Source: Megasphaera sp. AM44-1BH
GTDB taxonomy: Bacteria; Bacillota; Negativicutes; Veillonellales; Megasphaeraceae
Assembly (NCBI RefSeq): GCF_003467125.1
Contig: NZ_QSFA01000004.1
Location: 81,311 to 145,310, forward strand
Length of the DNA: 64,000 nt
Reading direction: 5' to 3'
The position numbers were made by a program, and so were the translations under genes. How positions within the stretch are numbered: position 1 is the first letter of the stretch; each line of letters opens with the position of its first letter. Below the pieces are notes generated by a model. It was given only the letters and a program-made list of their open reading frames with translations. It was not told the origin of the DNA and searched no databases. Positions 9,771-18,577 of the stretch are shown piece by piece.

Positions 9771-10625
9771 TCAGCCATTGATTGTACATTTTCCGAATTT
9801 CCCATTATGGGCATCTTGAAAAGCGGAAAAAATATATTTTAGTTTCTTCCATTTATCTTTTTCAAAAAAAAGAACTTTGACAAGTTCTTTAAGGATATAT
9901 TTGATGTAAGCGTATTTAAGAAATGGATATTTTCTCATTACATATATCAAGTTACGAAAAATATAATATTTTCGTACTGGGCTATGATTTAATACCGCAA
10001 ACTGATACGCACCTACATGATACCATTTCGTATTTCCCAGCTGATGCTGCATGTAAATATCAAAAAAAGTGATAATTTTCTGTTTCCTTATTCTGGCTCG
10101 ATAGGCAAATTCACTATCAACCTGGTCTATAAATAAATTTTCATCAAACATACCTAAAGCTATAGCTTTATCAACATTGAGGACAGATCCTGATGTGATA
10201 TAATATGTAATAATTTGATTTTCTAATTTAGATTTGTCTAAAGGACCATAATTAATAGCATAAGAAACAATCGTATTAATCGTATTTTCGGACGCTCTTA
10301 TTCTTTTTATATAAGCAGAGATATTGCTTTGTGTAAACGAACTATCTTGATCCATCGTCAATAAAAAAGTATATCCATCAGATTGCGCTTTAGTGAGAGC
10401 ATAATTCAGGGCGTATGCAATCCCTCTGTTTTCGTAAAATGCAATATATTGTATCTTTGGGTCTTCCTTTAGCTGGTTTACAACGGATGAATCAGGTTGT
10501 TCTGTATTATCTAAAACGTACAGCTTCTCAACTGATGAAATATAACTTTGAATATTATGCCATACATCGATATCTGGGTGATATAGAATGACGACACCTG
10601 CTAACTTTACATTCATAATTTCCAT
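9771..10625 (-). CDS. family 2 glycosyltransferase (rhamnosyltransferase-like)
   Basis: A 284-residue GT2 protein. The opening VKLAGVVILYHPDIDVWHNI, then LYVLDNTEQPDSS, YIAFYENRGIAYALNYAL and LLTMDQDSSF, follow the pattern of the RfbN/WbbL-like rhamnosyltransferase branch, in which the ENRGIAxALN motif and MDQDS (DxD) are conserved. Transfer of a deoxyhexose is therefore plausible but unproven. It overlaps nothing but sits 8 nt ahead of the wzm start, which argues for co-expression with the exporter. Confidence 0.82.
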   Translation of the reverse strand: MEIMNVKLAGVVILYHPDIDVWHNIQSYISSVEKLYVLDNTEQPDSSVVNQLKEDPKIQYIAFYENRGIAYALNYALTKAQSDGYTFLLTMDQDSSFTQSNISAYIKRIRASENTINTIVSYAINYGPLDKSKLENQIITYYITSGSVLNVDKAIALGMFDENLFIDQVDSEFAYRARIRKQKIITFFDIYMQHQLGNTKWYHVGAYQFAVLNHSPVRKYYIFRNLIYVMRKYPFLKYAYIKYILKELVKVLFFEKDKWKKLKYIFSAFQDAHNGKFGKCTING

Positions 10626-10638
10626 TCCATTCTTTAAA

Positions 10639-11592
10639 CTATTGTGATGACTGAATTTTTCGAAGAAAATGTGAAAAAATAGATGACGGAATAAATGGTA
10701 AGAGCAATTCTAGTTTAGTCGTAGAGGGCGCCCAGTTTTTTCTTTTCCATAAATAGCTGGCATTTTTCCATGTTGGACGCTGAAAATAGGAGATACGCGC
10801 TTCACTCCATCTTTTATATGGCTGAAGTCGCTTATCTCCAGCAAAATACCGTGATAATAAATCTATAAATTGTTTATATTGCTTGATGTATTTTTCGAGA
10901 TATTCTGCTTTAGAATGGATTCCGGCTAATGGTTTCGACTGATTTCCTCTATATACTCTATAATTCATCAATGGCCGGTCTGCTTTTTCTATTTTGCCTG
11001 ATAACGCTGCAAATACAGCAAGCCACCAATCATGAAAGAAAATATCAGGGAAAGGAACAGCCTTTTGAGCAATCTGGGTCTGCATCAGTATGGTGCATCC
11101 TGTGATGAAATTTTTCGCTAATAATTGGGAAACTAAATTATCATCAGAATAGATAATTTGTCGTGGACGTATATCTGTTATGCTATCGGCTATAATCTTA
11201 GATGTTTCATCCATAACATACATATCACTAAACGTCAACACCACATTTTCATGAGCTATCAAACTCACTAAAGTAGATAATTTTTCTGGCAGCCAGACAT
11301 CATCCTGGTCACAATACGCAATATACGGAGTATGGACCAATGTGGTCAAAGTTTCGAACACTTTATTTGATCCCATATTATTCGGACCATGAAATAGTTT
11401 AAATGGTATATGTTTTAAATGAAGTGAGAAAAAGGCTTCATATGGATATTCATCGTGAGGATCATCATTCCATATATATAGCTGGAATTGCCTGAATGTT
11501 TGGTTTTCAATAGAGGCAAGTTCTTCTTTCAGCCATTTTAAATTGGGATGGTATAAAGCCATTACCACCGTAACTAAGCACGAATCAGGCAC
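10639..11592 (-). CDS. family 2 glycosyltransferase
   Basis: A 317-residue GT2 enzyme. MPDSCLVTVVMALYHPNLKW begins the nucleotide-binding fold, FQLYIWNDDPHDEYP supplies the acidic pair, and YIAYCDQDDVWLPEKL is the classic DQDDxW metal and donor-binding motif of rhamnose/galactofuranose-type GT2 enzymes. The FHDWWLAVFAALSGKI stretch resembles the catalytic-base region of the same group. It is closely spaced with the GT2 genes on either side (13 and 18 nt). Confidence 0.85.
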   Translation of the reverse strand: MPDSCLVTVVMALYHPNLKWLKEELASIENQTFRQFQLYIWNDDPHDEYPYEAFFSLHLKHIPFKLFHGPNNMGSNKVFETLTTLVHTPYIAYCDQDDVWLPEKLSTLVSLIAHENVVLTFSDMYVMDETSKIIADSITDIRPRQIIYSDDNLVSQLLAKNFITGCTILMQTQIAQKAVPFPDIFFHDWWLAVFAALSGKIEKADRPLMNYRVYRGNQSKPLAGIHSKAEYLEKYIKQYKQFIDLLSRYFAGDKRLQPYKRWSEARISYFQRPTWKNASYLWKRKNWAPSTTKLELLLPFIPSSIFSHFLRKIQSSQ

Positions 11593-11610
11593 CCAGGTAA
11601 ACCTCCTTGA

Positions 11611-12474
11611 TTATAGAATATTGCTTTTCCCCAGACGGTATCCAAGAAATTTAACGAGGTTATGGAAACACGCTACAGGCAGAAGTTTTATGCATTTATG
11701 AGAAATCAGCGTGTAAAGTTCAGATTTAACAAACTTTACACCCTCTCCGTTTACCGCACCGAAAGAATCAAATACGGGTTGATTGTCATGATGTAATTTC
11801 CCAATAATTACACTACGCTGAAAATCTTCAGATAAGGTAAAGGAATGGGCATGATACACACAGGCATCAGCATTGTAATAAACGGCATATCCTTCTTTGA
11901 TAAATTTAGCTGCTATCAGGGTATCTTCACCAAAATCTACATCGGGGAAATTTCCTGACTCTAATAGTTTTTTTCGGTTATATGCAGCGAATGAATCTGA
12001 ACAAAAAATAGTTTTGACGCCTAATCGGGGAATGTCTCTTTTTGTTTTTAATAAACTTTGAGCAGGATAGTTGAATAACCTGGCATGATTTCCCAGTATG
12101 CCAATGCCTGAAACAGGTAATTGCCTGCCATAGGTTAAACCGATTGACGGATTTTCTATCAATGGCAGGCACAGTTTCCAGATAGCGTCAGGTGCAGCTG
12201 GAATGGCATCTTGTGTCAGAAAGACAAGGTAATCAGCCTGCGATTGGGTAGCTGCCATGTTCCGCGTCCTACCGTGTCCAAATTCTTCTTTTTTAATAAT
12301 TTGGACATGGAAACCAGCTTGTTTTGCAATGTGTACTGTATCATCTGTCGAAGATGAATCAATAATACGGATATTATTCGGTGTAATATTTTTCTGTTGT
12401 TTCAGAATACCTGCCAATTCATTGAATTTCTTTCCAGCGTTATATGTAGGAATGATAATTTCTATATTATTCAT
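11611..12474 (-). CDS. family 2 glycosyltransferase (RfbF-like)
   Basis: A 287-residue GT2 protein. It begins MNNIEIIIPTYNAGKKFNEL, followed by IRIIDSSSTDDTVHIAKQAG, EFGHGRTRNMAA and VFLTQDAIPA. The FGHGxTRN and TQDAxP motifs are characteristic of the RfbF/WsaF-type rhamnosyltransferases. FPDVDFGEDTLIAAKFIKEG carries the likely catalytic acidic residues. It is separated by 146 AT-rich nt from the sulfatase gene upstream, a gap that could hold a promoter; I do not see a clear one. Confidence 0.83.
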   Translation of the reverse strand: MNNIEIIIPTYNAGKKFNELAGILKQQKNITPNNIRIIDSSSTDDTVHIAKQAGFHVQIIKKEEFGHGRTRNMAATQSQADYLVFLTQDAIPAAPDAIWKLCLPLIENPSIGLTYGRQLPVSGIGILGNHARLFNYPAQSLLKTKRDIPRLGVKTIFCSDSFAAYNRKKLLESGNFPDVDFGEDTLIAAKFIKEGYAVYYNADACVYHAHSFTLSEDFQRSVIIGKLHHDNQPVFDSFGAVNGEGVKFVKSELYTLISHKCIKLLPVACFHNLVKFLGYRLGKSNIL

Positions 12475-12620
12475 GACAATTTATACTCAACCAGCTCCTA
12501 TAAATAGTGCATTACTGCATTTCTTTATTTTAGCACATTCAATGCATGCTGTCAGCAATTCAATTGTATACAAACTGTAATAAACAGCTTGTCTTATCTT
12601 ATACTCAAGGTTAAGTATTT

Positions 12621-14384
12621 TTAATGAAATACGTGATTTGCTTTTTCACATTCATAAAAAAGTGATATTTTTTCGATTTGCTGTTGAACAGCCTTTTTAT
12701 CATTTTCAGCAAGTTGCTCAGGCCGTATTACGTGATTATCCTCTATGCTATAAAAATCAAGTCCTGTCGCTAAAATAGGTGGTGCGTCCATAGGTTCAAA
12801 AATAGAAGTACCCATAAAGCTATTTTTTTCGTTATTGATTCCTAAAAGCTGACATATAGTTGGTGTTAATGCCAAAGAGGTGTTATTTTGGGCATCATAT
12901 CGTTCAGGCAGGGAATGCACAGGATCGTAAATGATAAAGGGAATCCTGTCATGAAAGCATTTTACATAATCGGTATCATTGGCAACGAGTGACATAAATG
13001 GCTTATCATGGTAATGACAATGGTCAGCTGTAAAAATAACAATCGTATTATCTTTATATTGAGAATGCATAAAATATTTCCAAAACGATCCGAATGCGTT
13101 ATCTACATTATGCAATGTGTTTAACGTTTCATTGCTTCCGTCTTTATATTTGATGCCATCATTGGGAGTATCTACATTAGTATGTGTTTCAAATGTGTAC
13201 ATAGCTATCAGGAAAGGCTGCGAAGTCGTTTGGTGTTCTAATATTTGAACTAGTTCTGTATACATATCCTGGTCTGTCAGAGAACTGTGCCAGAATTCTG
13301 GGTTATAAGGTAAAAATTCAGTTGCGCTATCACGAGTATAGACTTGATGAAATCCCAACATATTCAATAAATCCGTATAAGGGTCCTCTTGCATATGTGG
13401 GCTGATAAAGCTGGTGTCATATCCTCTTTCATTTAGCAATTTGGGCAACGACTGGTAATCACGTTGAGCCAGCTGTTTGGATACGCCGGATCCTGCTTTA
13501 TTACCAACCCAGCCACCTTTTTCATTACCTCCGTAGCGGGGATAACAAGACGTCAATTGTCCGTGAGTCCCTCTAAAGGTTGCTGCTGTGTGATTATAAT
13601 ATCGATCTACTACCATACTCTTTTCTGCAAAGGCATCTATATTGGGAGTCACGTCTCCTAATTTTCCATCATAACAGTCTAGCAACCGTGCAGAAGTACC
13701 TTCGGTAAAAATAATGATAATATTAGGCTGTTCTACGTGCTTGTCAGATTTTACAGGAAACGGAAGTTGATTTTTATAAATCCAATCTTTTTCAAAAGGA
13801 TATCCAGCAATTTTTTTCTGTTGTTTTGTAAGAGGAATGATACTTTTGACAATATTTTTAGACAGTGAGACAATTGGTGTCCCCCCCCTATGTACATTTT
13901 GAATGAGCGGCCAATTAAAGTGTGAATTTGTATTCTGGATATAAACTCCACCTGCCGACAATACACTGATAACTATCGAGATGAATAAATTTCGCTTGGA
14001 CAAATAGAGTTTTCTGCCTTGTACCAGTACAAAGCTAACACCTAAAATCACAAGCAAACATATAATATAGGCCGGACGAATAAGTAAATAAGCTTGATCT
14101 GCGTTTTCTAATGCCAAAATTGACATAAATTCACCAACCTGGGAATAATAGATGCATTGTATAAAGTAAACGATACATAAAATAAATAGAATACCTTGAC
14201 CAACGTATTTCCACTTATTTTTTATAACACGTATTAAATACAAAAAGGTTAGTAATAATACTATTTCTGGTATCGTTTGAAAAAACATCCACCATTCTTT
14301 TTCGCCATACGATATAACGGCCAATATCCAACTAAGCCATAATACAATACCTGATAAACATAATTTTTTCATTAGGACAAACAC
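12621..14384 (-). CDS. LTA-synthase-like sulfatase-fold membrane phosphotransferase
   Basis: A 587-residue protein with about five N-terminal transmembrane helices (residues ~10-165) and a C-terminal alkaline-phosphatase-fold domain. The active site is recognisable: NIIIIFTEGTSARLLDCY (metal-binding Glu), HTAATFRGTHGQLTSCYPRY (nucleophile Thr region) and IVIFTADHCHYHDKPF (metal-binding Asp-His). This is the LtaS/MdoB/EptA arrangement, which transfers phosphoglycerol or phosphoethanolamine from a phospholipid to a glycan outside the inner membrane. In a polysaccharide cluster it is likely to decorate the exported glycan. A Septu operon lies directly upstream but a strong terminator separates them. 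Confidence 0.82.
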   Translation of the reverse strand: MFVLMKKLCLSGIVLWLSWILAVISYGEKEWWMFFQTIPEIVLLLTFLYLIRVIKNKWKYVGQGILFILCIVYFIQCIYYSQVGEFMSILALENADQAYLLIRPAYIICLLVILGVSFVLVQGRKLYLSKRNLFISIVISVLSAGGVYIQNTNSHFNWPLIQNVHRGGTPIVSLSKNIVKSIIPLTKQQKKIAGYPFEKDWIYKNQLPFPVKSDKHVEQPNIIIIFTEGTSARLLDCYDGKLGDVTPNIDAFAEKSMVVDRYYNHTAATFRGTHGQLTSCYPRYGGNEKGGWVGNKAGSGVSKQLAQRDYQSLPKLLNERGYDTSFISPHMQEDPYTDLLNMLGFHQVYTRDSATEFLPYNPEFWHSSLTDQDMYTELVQILEHQTTSQPFLIAMYTFETHTNVDTPNDGIKYKDGSNETLNTLHNVDNAFGSFWKYFMHSQYKDNTIVIFTADHCHYHDKPFMSLVANDTDYVKCFHDRIPFIIYDPVHSLPERYDAQNNTSLALTPTICQLLGINNEKNSFMGTSIFEPMDAPPILATGLDFYSIEDNHVIRPEQLAENDKKAVQQQIEKISLFYECEKANHVFH

Positions 14385-14530
14385 CTCTTATTGCATTTTC
14401 TTACTTCTATTTCTTTTATTTATAATCATCTAACAAATACATTACAGTATTTTTACAATCAGGTATTATTGTAACATGGATTTGGTTCTAAGAGAATGCT
14501 CTAAGCTATTTTTAGGGGTATTTGTATAGC

Positions 14531-14575
14531 AAAAAAATAGCAAGAATTATCATTTGATTACGATAATTCTTGCTA
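14531..14575 (-). terminator. intrinsic terminator of the Septu operon
   Basis: Positions 14538-14551 and 14562-14575 form a perfect 14-bp stem. On the minus strand it is followed immediately by seven U residues (A-run 14531-14537). It lies downstream of ptuB and the R1 repeat and upstream of the sulfatase gene, so it insulates the polysaccharide operon from the defence operon. The remainder of the gene-free stretch 14385-14537 is AT-rich and presumably holds the sulfatase promoter, which I cannot place with confidence. Confidence 0.88.
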
Positions 14576-14617
14576 GATAGAAAAATTTTTTTGACTCATC
14601 ATATGGACTCTATCTGT

Positions 14618-14758
14618 GAGTAAAGCCCCTGCCGCCACTTCGTGGCCCTCCTTCATCTCTGCTGTCCGTTTTGGAAACCACCTTGCGCTTTCTTACAGTC
14701 AGCACCTTGCGGGCCCAAAAGGCCTCTCACGGGGACGGCTTTTAGCGTTGTAGGCTGG
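14618..14758. repeat. copy R1 of a ~135-bp direct repeat flanking the Septu genes
   Basis: This copy aligns with 16710-16845 in the same orientation. Shared blocks include CTGCTGTCCGTTT, GGGCC(C/A)AAAAGGCC and the 22-bp run at 14727-14748 (CTCACGGGG then ACGGCTTTTAGCG). Each copy carries a different short palindrome at the other end (GCCACTTCGTGGC here). On the minus strand it begins three bases after the ptuB stop. It is GC-rich compared with the adjacent genes and has no coding potential. Confidence 0.85.
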
Positions 14759-14760
14759 GA

Positions 14761-15411
14761 TTATAAACTGACAGCATCTTGGAATTCAGCATATTTTGTA
14801 TTATTGCGTATGTAAGTTCGTTTGAATGCGGCAAATGCAGCATCTCTTTTTAAGCGGACCATCACTCGTCTTTTATTCATGGTAGTTTTATGTTCTTCGT
14901 AGTTTTGCAACTCATTATAAAATATATTCATTTCCTTTTGTAGAGCTTTGAATCTGTATTCAGATTTATTTATTCGCATTCCTGTATTTTTTAAATTAAA
15001 TACTTCATAAATTAATTCTGCTGTCAAGCGTGACGTTGGCTCTTTGTCTAGAGCTGTAATAGAAACTTGTCTGTCCTTGTATTCACATTTTATGTGTTTT
15101 TCCGGGTCTTCCTGGCAACAATTAATAATGTTGCCGTCGTACTTTCTTTGATTTTTTATGCTATTACAATGTCCACAGCTCCAGAAAAGGTTATTCCAAT
15201 CAAATTTTAAGTCAAGATTTCCTTTATGTGGAATCAAATGCTCGATTTCAGGATCTTGAAGCCCTTTCAGTTCACAAATATAGCATTTATCATGAAAATC
15301 TGTCTTCAGCTGTGTTACGACATCATCGTTACGATATGAGCCACTGTTACCTTTTGCTTTTTCAATTTCCAGAGATGCTGGTGCAATCGGGGATTTATCA
15401 CATTTTACCAT
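14761..15411 (-). CDS. ptuB: Septu-type HNH endonuclease (PtuB-like, TIGR02646-like)
   Basis: A 216-residue protein whose central region is an HNH nuclease with zinc-binding cysteines: CYICELKGLQDPEIEHLIPH, then FDWNNLFWSCGHCNSIK, giving C-x2-C ... EIEHLIPH ... NNL ... C-x2-CN. This is the TIGR02646/PtuB type, not a restriction-enzyme HNH. It starts 5 nt after the stop of the AAA ATPase gene, the usual Septu order, and no reverse transcriptase is nearby, so this is stand-alone Septu rather than a Septu-armed retron. Known Septu systems block phage infection; activity here is inferred. Confidence 0.85.
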   Translation of the reverse strand: MVKCDKSPIAPASLEIEKAKGNSGSYRNDDVVTQLKTDFHDKCYICELKGLQDPEIEHLIPHKGNLDLKFDWNNLFWSCGHCNSIKNQRKYDGNIINCCQEDPEKHIKCEYKDRQVSITALDKEPTSRLTAELIYEVFNLKNTGMRINKSEYRFKALQKEMNIFYNELQNYEEHKTTMNKRRVMVRLKRDAAFAAFKRTYIRNNTKYAEFQDAVSL

Positions 15412-15416
15412 CTTAC

Positions 15417-16661
15417 CTACTCCTTCTGCGATAATTCCAATTTTAGTTTTTTGTAATCGGTCATAAAGTCTAATCCCAGGTAATCAGGGATTTCATCGAG
15501 ATAATATTCAAGATCTGCAATTTCTGTATAATCATCGTCAGTTAAATTCTGTTTATGAGCTAGTTGTTTGTATCTTTCGTATTTTTTCTTTAACTCATTA
15601 GAAAGCATGGATGCTTTGAAATACCCTTCCACAATTCCGTCGTAAGGGATGTTAGACAATCCTTCCGGATTATCTACTAATGTATGATTAGCTAAGTCAT
15701 ATATCACAGCATTAGATATGGAGTTTAGGATGAAGGGAGAATGGGTCGTCACAATAAATTGGATATTAGGGAAAATACCTGTCAGAATCGGTAAGATTTT
15801 CTTTTGAAGTTCTAGATGTAAATGTGTTTCGATTTCATCAATCAATACAACACCTTCCAAATCGTAACGCTTCCCGGCTTTCTTTTCCATTCGCATCATC
15901 AAATCTACGACAATATCCAAGACGGCTGCATATCCGCTGGATAATGTGTCAAAGGTAAATGGTTCTCTGCCTGGCACGATAATATGAAATTCAAACGTTT
16001 CAATATTAAAATCCAAATGGGCCTGATCATTGTCAAAAATGGTTTGCAGAACATGGTCGAAATTATGAAACCATTGTTTGATTTCAGCAGCTCTTTCCGC
16101 TTTACCACTAACTTCTGCCATAGCTCCAATTGTTTTGAGATTTAGGATATATTTTACAAACTCCTGGCCCGGATGCTCATGGATAGCATATTTTTCTTTT
16201 AAATCTACTTTCGATACGTTTTTTTCATTATGTGCCGTATATTCACGTTCAGCTTTATAGTATGCAAAGATGTATTCGCCCGTATATACCTTGGACTGCA
16301 TGCTTTCTACGTCATTGAATTGGACAGTTATCCCTCGGTAAAAGCGATTGATATACTCTTGGTCTTGCTTTATCCTTTCTGAAATCTCTTTATATTGGGT
16401 ATCCAAAAATTCTAATGATTTGATTTTTTCTTTGTCCGCCAACAACTGCTTTTTGCAATACTCAAGTGTATTAATAGTACGGGCATCTTCTGTATATATA
16501 GACAAATACGCACTCAGTGCCTCAATGACGCTGGTTTTGCCACTGCCATTTTTCCCTGTCAGAATCAGATGTTTACACGTCGTTTCTGATAATGGAATGG
16601 TGATATTTTGTAAGTGCCGTATTTTATCGATATATATGCTTGTAATAAAATGCTGATTCAT
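15417..16661 (-). CDS. ptuA: Septu-type AAA/ABC-like ATPase (PtuA-like)
   Basis: A 414-residue OLD/RecF-like ATPase. Residues 1-60 contain the Walker A segment LILTGKNGSGKTSVIEALSA. Later come the signature-like FDTLSSGYAAVLDIVVDLMM, Walker B in GVVLIDEIETHLHLELQKK and the switch histidine in FIVTTHSPFILNS. A helical insertion between the lobes (about residues 70-190) fits the PtuA/AAA_15-AAA_21 type. An AGGAG lies 8-9 nt upstream of the ATG. In known systems PtuA assembles into a complex with PtuB and regulates its nuclease by ATP state. The pair sits between a WbaP-type gene and the polysaccharide cluster, bounded by repeats R1 and R2. Confidence 0.87.
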   Translation of the reverse strand: MNQHFITSIYIDKIRHLQNITIPLSETTCKHLILTGKNGSGKTSVIEALSAYLSIYTEDARTINTLEYCKKQLLADKEKIKSLEFLDTQYKEISERIKQDQEYINRFYRGITVQFNDVESMQSKVYTGEYIFAYYKAEREYTAHNEKNVSKVDLKEKYAIHEHPGQEFVKYILNLKTIGAMAEVSGKAERAAEIKQWFHNFDHVLQTIFDNDQAHLDFNIETFEFHIIVPGREPFTFDTLSSGYAAVLDIVVDLMMRMEKKAGKRYDLEGVVLIDEIETHLHLELQKKILPILTGIFPNIQFIVTTHSPFILNSISNAVIYDLANHTLVDNPEGLSNIPYDGIVEGYFKASMLSNELKKKYERYKQLAHKQNLTDDDYTEIADLEYYLDEIPDYLGLDFMTDYKKLKLELSQKE

Positions 16662-16709
16662 CCGATCATCTCCTATATTTTATAAGGATTCAAGATAAAA
16701 TTTATATTT

Positions 16710-16845
16710 GAGTAACCCCCCTTCAGACGCCTACGGCGCCAGCTTCATTTCTGCTGTCCGTTTGGGCAACCAGCCTGCATCTTCCTTTGGTCGATACCTG
16801 CTGGGCCAAAAAGGCCCCTCACGGGGACGGCTTTTAGCGTGTAAG
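16710..16845. repeat. copy R2 of a ~135-bp direct repeat flanking the Septu genes
   Basis: Second copy of the element at 14618-14758, same orientation. On the minus strand it starts about 8 nt after the stop of the sugar-phosphate transferase and ends just before the ptuA promoter region. It contains GACGCCTACGGCGCC at one end and two potential small hairpins at the other, CCCC-GTGA-GGGG and GGCC-TTTTT-GGCC, read on the minus strand. Nothing else is seen between 16662 and 16709 except an AT-rich ptuA leader. Confidence 0.85.
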
Positions 16846-16853
16846 GTTCAGAT

Positions 16854-18305
16854 CTAATACGCGCCTTTATGCCTCAATACGACTCCTATGGTTCTCCAGA
16901 TGAGTACGATGTCGAACCAGACATCCCAGTTGCGGACGTACCAGGTATCCATCTGGACCCGTTCGTCGTATGTGGTGTCACTGCGGCCGCTGGTCTGCCA
17001 CATGCCGGTGACACCGGGACGGACCATGTAGAAGTCTTCAATGTATTTGCCGTATTTGGGAACTTCGGCCTGTATGATGGGGCGTGGACCGACAAGGCTC
17101 ATTTCTCCTTTCAGGACGTTGAATAATTGGGGCAGTTCGTCCAGGCTGGTTTTGCGCAGGAATGCACCGCTACGGGTAATCCGCGGGTCGTCTTTGAGTT
17201 TGAATTCTTTCTCCCATTCTTTGCGGGCTTCCGGATTTTTGGCCAGGAGTTCTTTGAGCCTGACATCGGCATCGACGCACATGCTGCGGAATTTGTAACA
17301 GTTGAATTCCTTTCCATGACGGCCGACGCGGCGGTGCTTGAATATGATAGGACCCGGCGAGTCTTTGTATATCCATAGAGAAATAGCCAGGAATACAGGG
17401 CTCAGACAGATAATGCCGATACAGGTACAGACTATATCGAACAGGCGCTTGATGATACGATTGTACCGCCGGGCCATGTTATTGCGGATCTGGAAGGCGA
17501 CGATGTGACCGTCGATGAGGGTTTCCATATCGAGGGTAGCTAGTGGCATGGTGCCCATATCGGGAATGAAGGCGATGTTTTTTACTTTGGGCTGCAGACG
17601 GTAGATGATATCCTGTACTTTATCATTGCTCAGGCCTGGCGCGATGACCAGGACGTGCTGGACGCCGGTCTGGTCGATAACGGCTTCGGCGTCGGCAAAG
17701 GTTCCCAGATGCGGCATAAGTCTGGCGACTTCCGGTTCTGGTTTATGATCTTCCAGGAAACCGATGAAATCAAAGGCAAGACCGGAATCGTCCTTGAAAT
17801 ATTTCAGCACAATAGCAGCTGTCTTTCCTGCCCCCATGATGAGGACCGGAAGCTGCAGCATATGGAGACGGTTCAATAGTTTGCGGCTGATGAAGCGGAA
17901 TAATACGAGAAAGAAGAAGGCAAATATCCAGATGAATCCGATAAATAACCGCGACGTATGGGAGGCCGTTTCCAGAACATACATGAGAAATATCATCACA
18001 CCGACGGCATACAGATTGGCTTTGAAAATACGGGAAATGATGCGCCAGAACTGCATGCGCCGTGTATACAGAGACTGAACCTGCATGAAAAGGATAAAAA
18101 TAGCTGGCCCAATTACATGAAAACTGAGCCAGGAAATATGCAGGGCAGAATTGGTAATGAGCGCATTACGCAGGGAAAAAGACAGCTGTTCTGCCAACAG
18201 GACAGCTATATAATCGATTACGACCCACAACAGAGGCAGCACGACGGTGCTGTATTTATTTTTTATAGAAATGGATGTTTTCATGACGTCACCATGTCCG
18301 TTCAT
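16854..18305 (-). CDS. undecaprenyl-phosphate sugar phosphotransferase (WbaP-like)
   Basis: A 483-residue polyisoprenyl-phosphate hexose-1-phosphate transferase. About five N-terminal helices (residues ~20-140) are followed by a cytoplasmic nucleotide-binding-like region and the C-terminal bacterial sugar transferase domain (~285-483). The latter shows RLFDIVCTCIGIICLSP, FKHRRVGRHGKEFNCYKFRS, KTSLDELPQLFNVLKGEMSL and VGPRPI, then RPGVTGMWQTSGRS. Full length with five helices indicates the WbaP rather than the short PglC form. It starts glycan synthesis by moving sugar-1-phosphate onto the lipid carrier. AGGAGG lies 9 nt before the ATG at 18305, preferred to the internal ATG at 18284. It probably initiates the glycan made by the 1-14 kb cluster. 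Confidence 0.9.
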   Translation of the reverse strand: MNGHGDVMKTSISIKNKYSTVVLPLLWVVIDYIAVLLAEQLSFSLRNALITNSALHISWLSFHVIGPAIFILFMQVQSLYTRRMQFWRIISRIFKANLYAVGVMIFLMYVLETASHTSRLFIGFIWIFAFFFLVLFRFISRKLLNRLHMLQLPVLIMGAGKTAAIVLKYFKDDSGLAFDFIGFLEDHKPEPEVARLMPHLGTFADAEAVIDQTGVQHVLVIAPGLSNDKVQDIIYRLQPKVKNIAFIPDMGTMPLATLDMETLIDGHIVAFQIRNNMARRYNRIIKRLFDIVCTCIGIICLSPVFLAISLWIYKDSPGPIIFKHRRVGRHGKEFNCYKFRSMCVDADVRLKELLAKNPEARKEWEKEFKLKDDPRITRSGAFLRKTSLDELPQLFNVLKGEMSLVGPRPIIQAEVPKYGKYIEDFYMVRPGVTGMWQTSGRSDTTYDERVQMDTWYVRNWDVWFDIVLIWRTIGVVLRHKGAY

Positions 18306-18337
18306 TCCCAGAATCCTCCTAGTTTGTAGCTTGTTTC

Positions 18338-18366
18338 ATTTTAACACACCCGCCATAGTTTGTCAG
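18338..18366 (-). promoter_or_regulatory. sigma-A-type promoter of the WbaP-like gene
   Basis: On the minus strand CTGACA (18361-18366) and TAAAAT (18338-18343) are separated by exactly 17 nt, about 30 nt upstream of the ATG at 18305. No other good candidate lies in the 272-nt divergent region. The SIR2 gene on the other strand probably uses a TATAAT at 18500-18505, whose -35 (TTTTCA) is weak. Confidence 0.65.
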
Positions 18367-18577
18367 TATGAGAAAACGATTTGTTTTTTGAGCGATTATG
18401 GTACCATCAAATCTACTCTAGTACATCGTAAACACAGAAAAGTCCGCACGGCGATATGGAGATATAGAATACAATTTTTTCAGACCGTAATTTTTATGTT
18501 ATAATATATTTATTAATTGAATGCTATACAGAATTATTACATAAATATATATTTATTGGGGAAAGGCAGGAGAAATC

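Noticed and set aside
14618..16845. possible CRISPR array or retron msr-msd from the GC-rich repeats around ptuAB
   Set aside because: Only two ~135-bp copies 2 kb apart, no spacers, no Cas genes and no reverse transcriptase.
16869..17378. cluster of overlapping short frames on both strands within the WbaP-like gene
   Set aside because: GC-rich coding sequence leaves few stops in other frames; only the minus-strand transferase frame has family motifs.
18300..18577. tRNA or known riboswitch in the wbaP/SIR2 divergent region and other intergenic gaps
   Set aside because: No cloverleaf or aptamer consensus was found; apart from the two S-boxes and the predicted RNA at 20.2 kb no RNA gene can be supported in the window.
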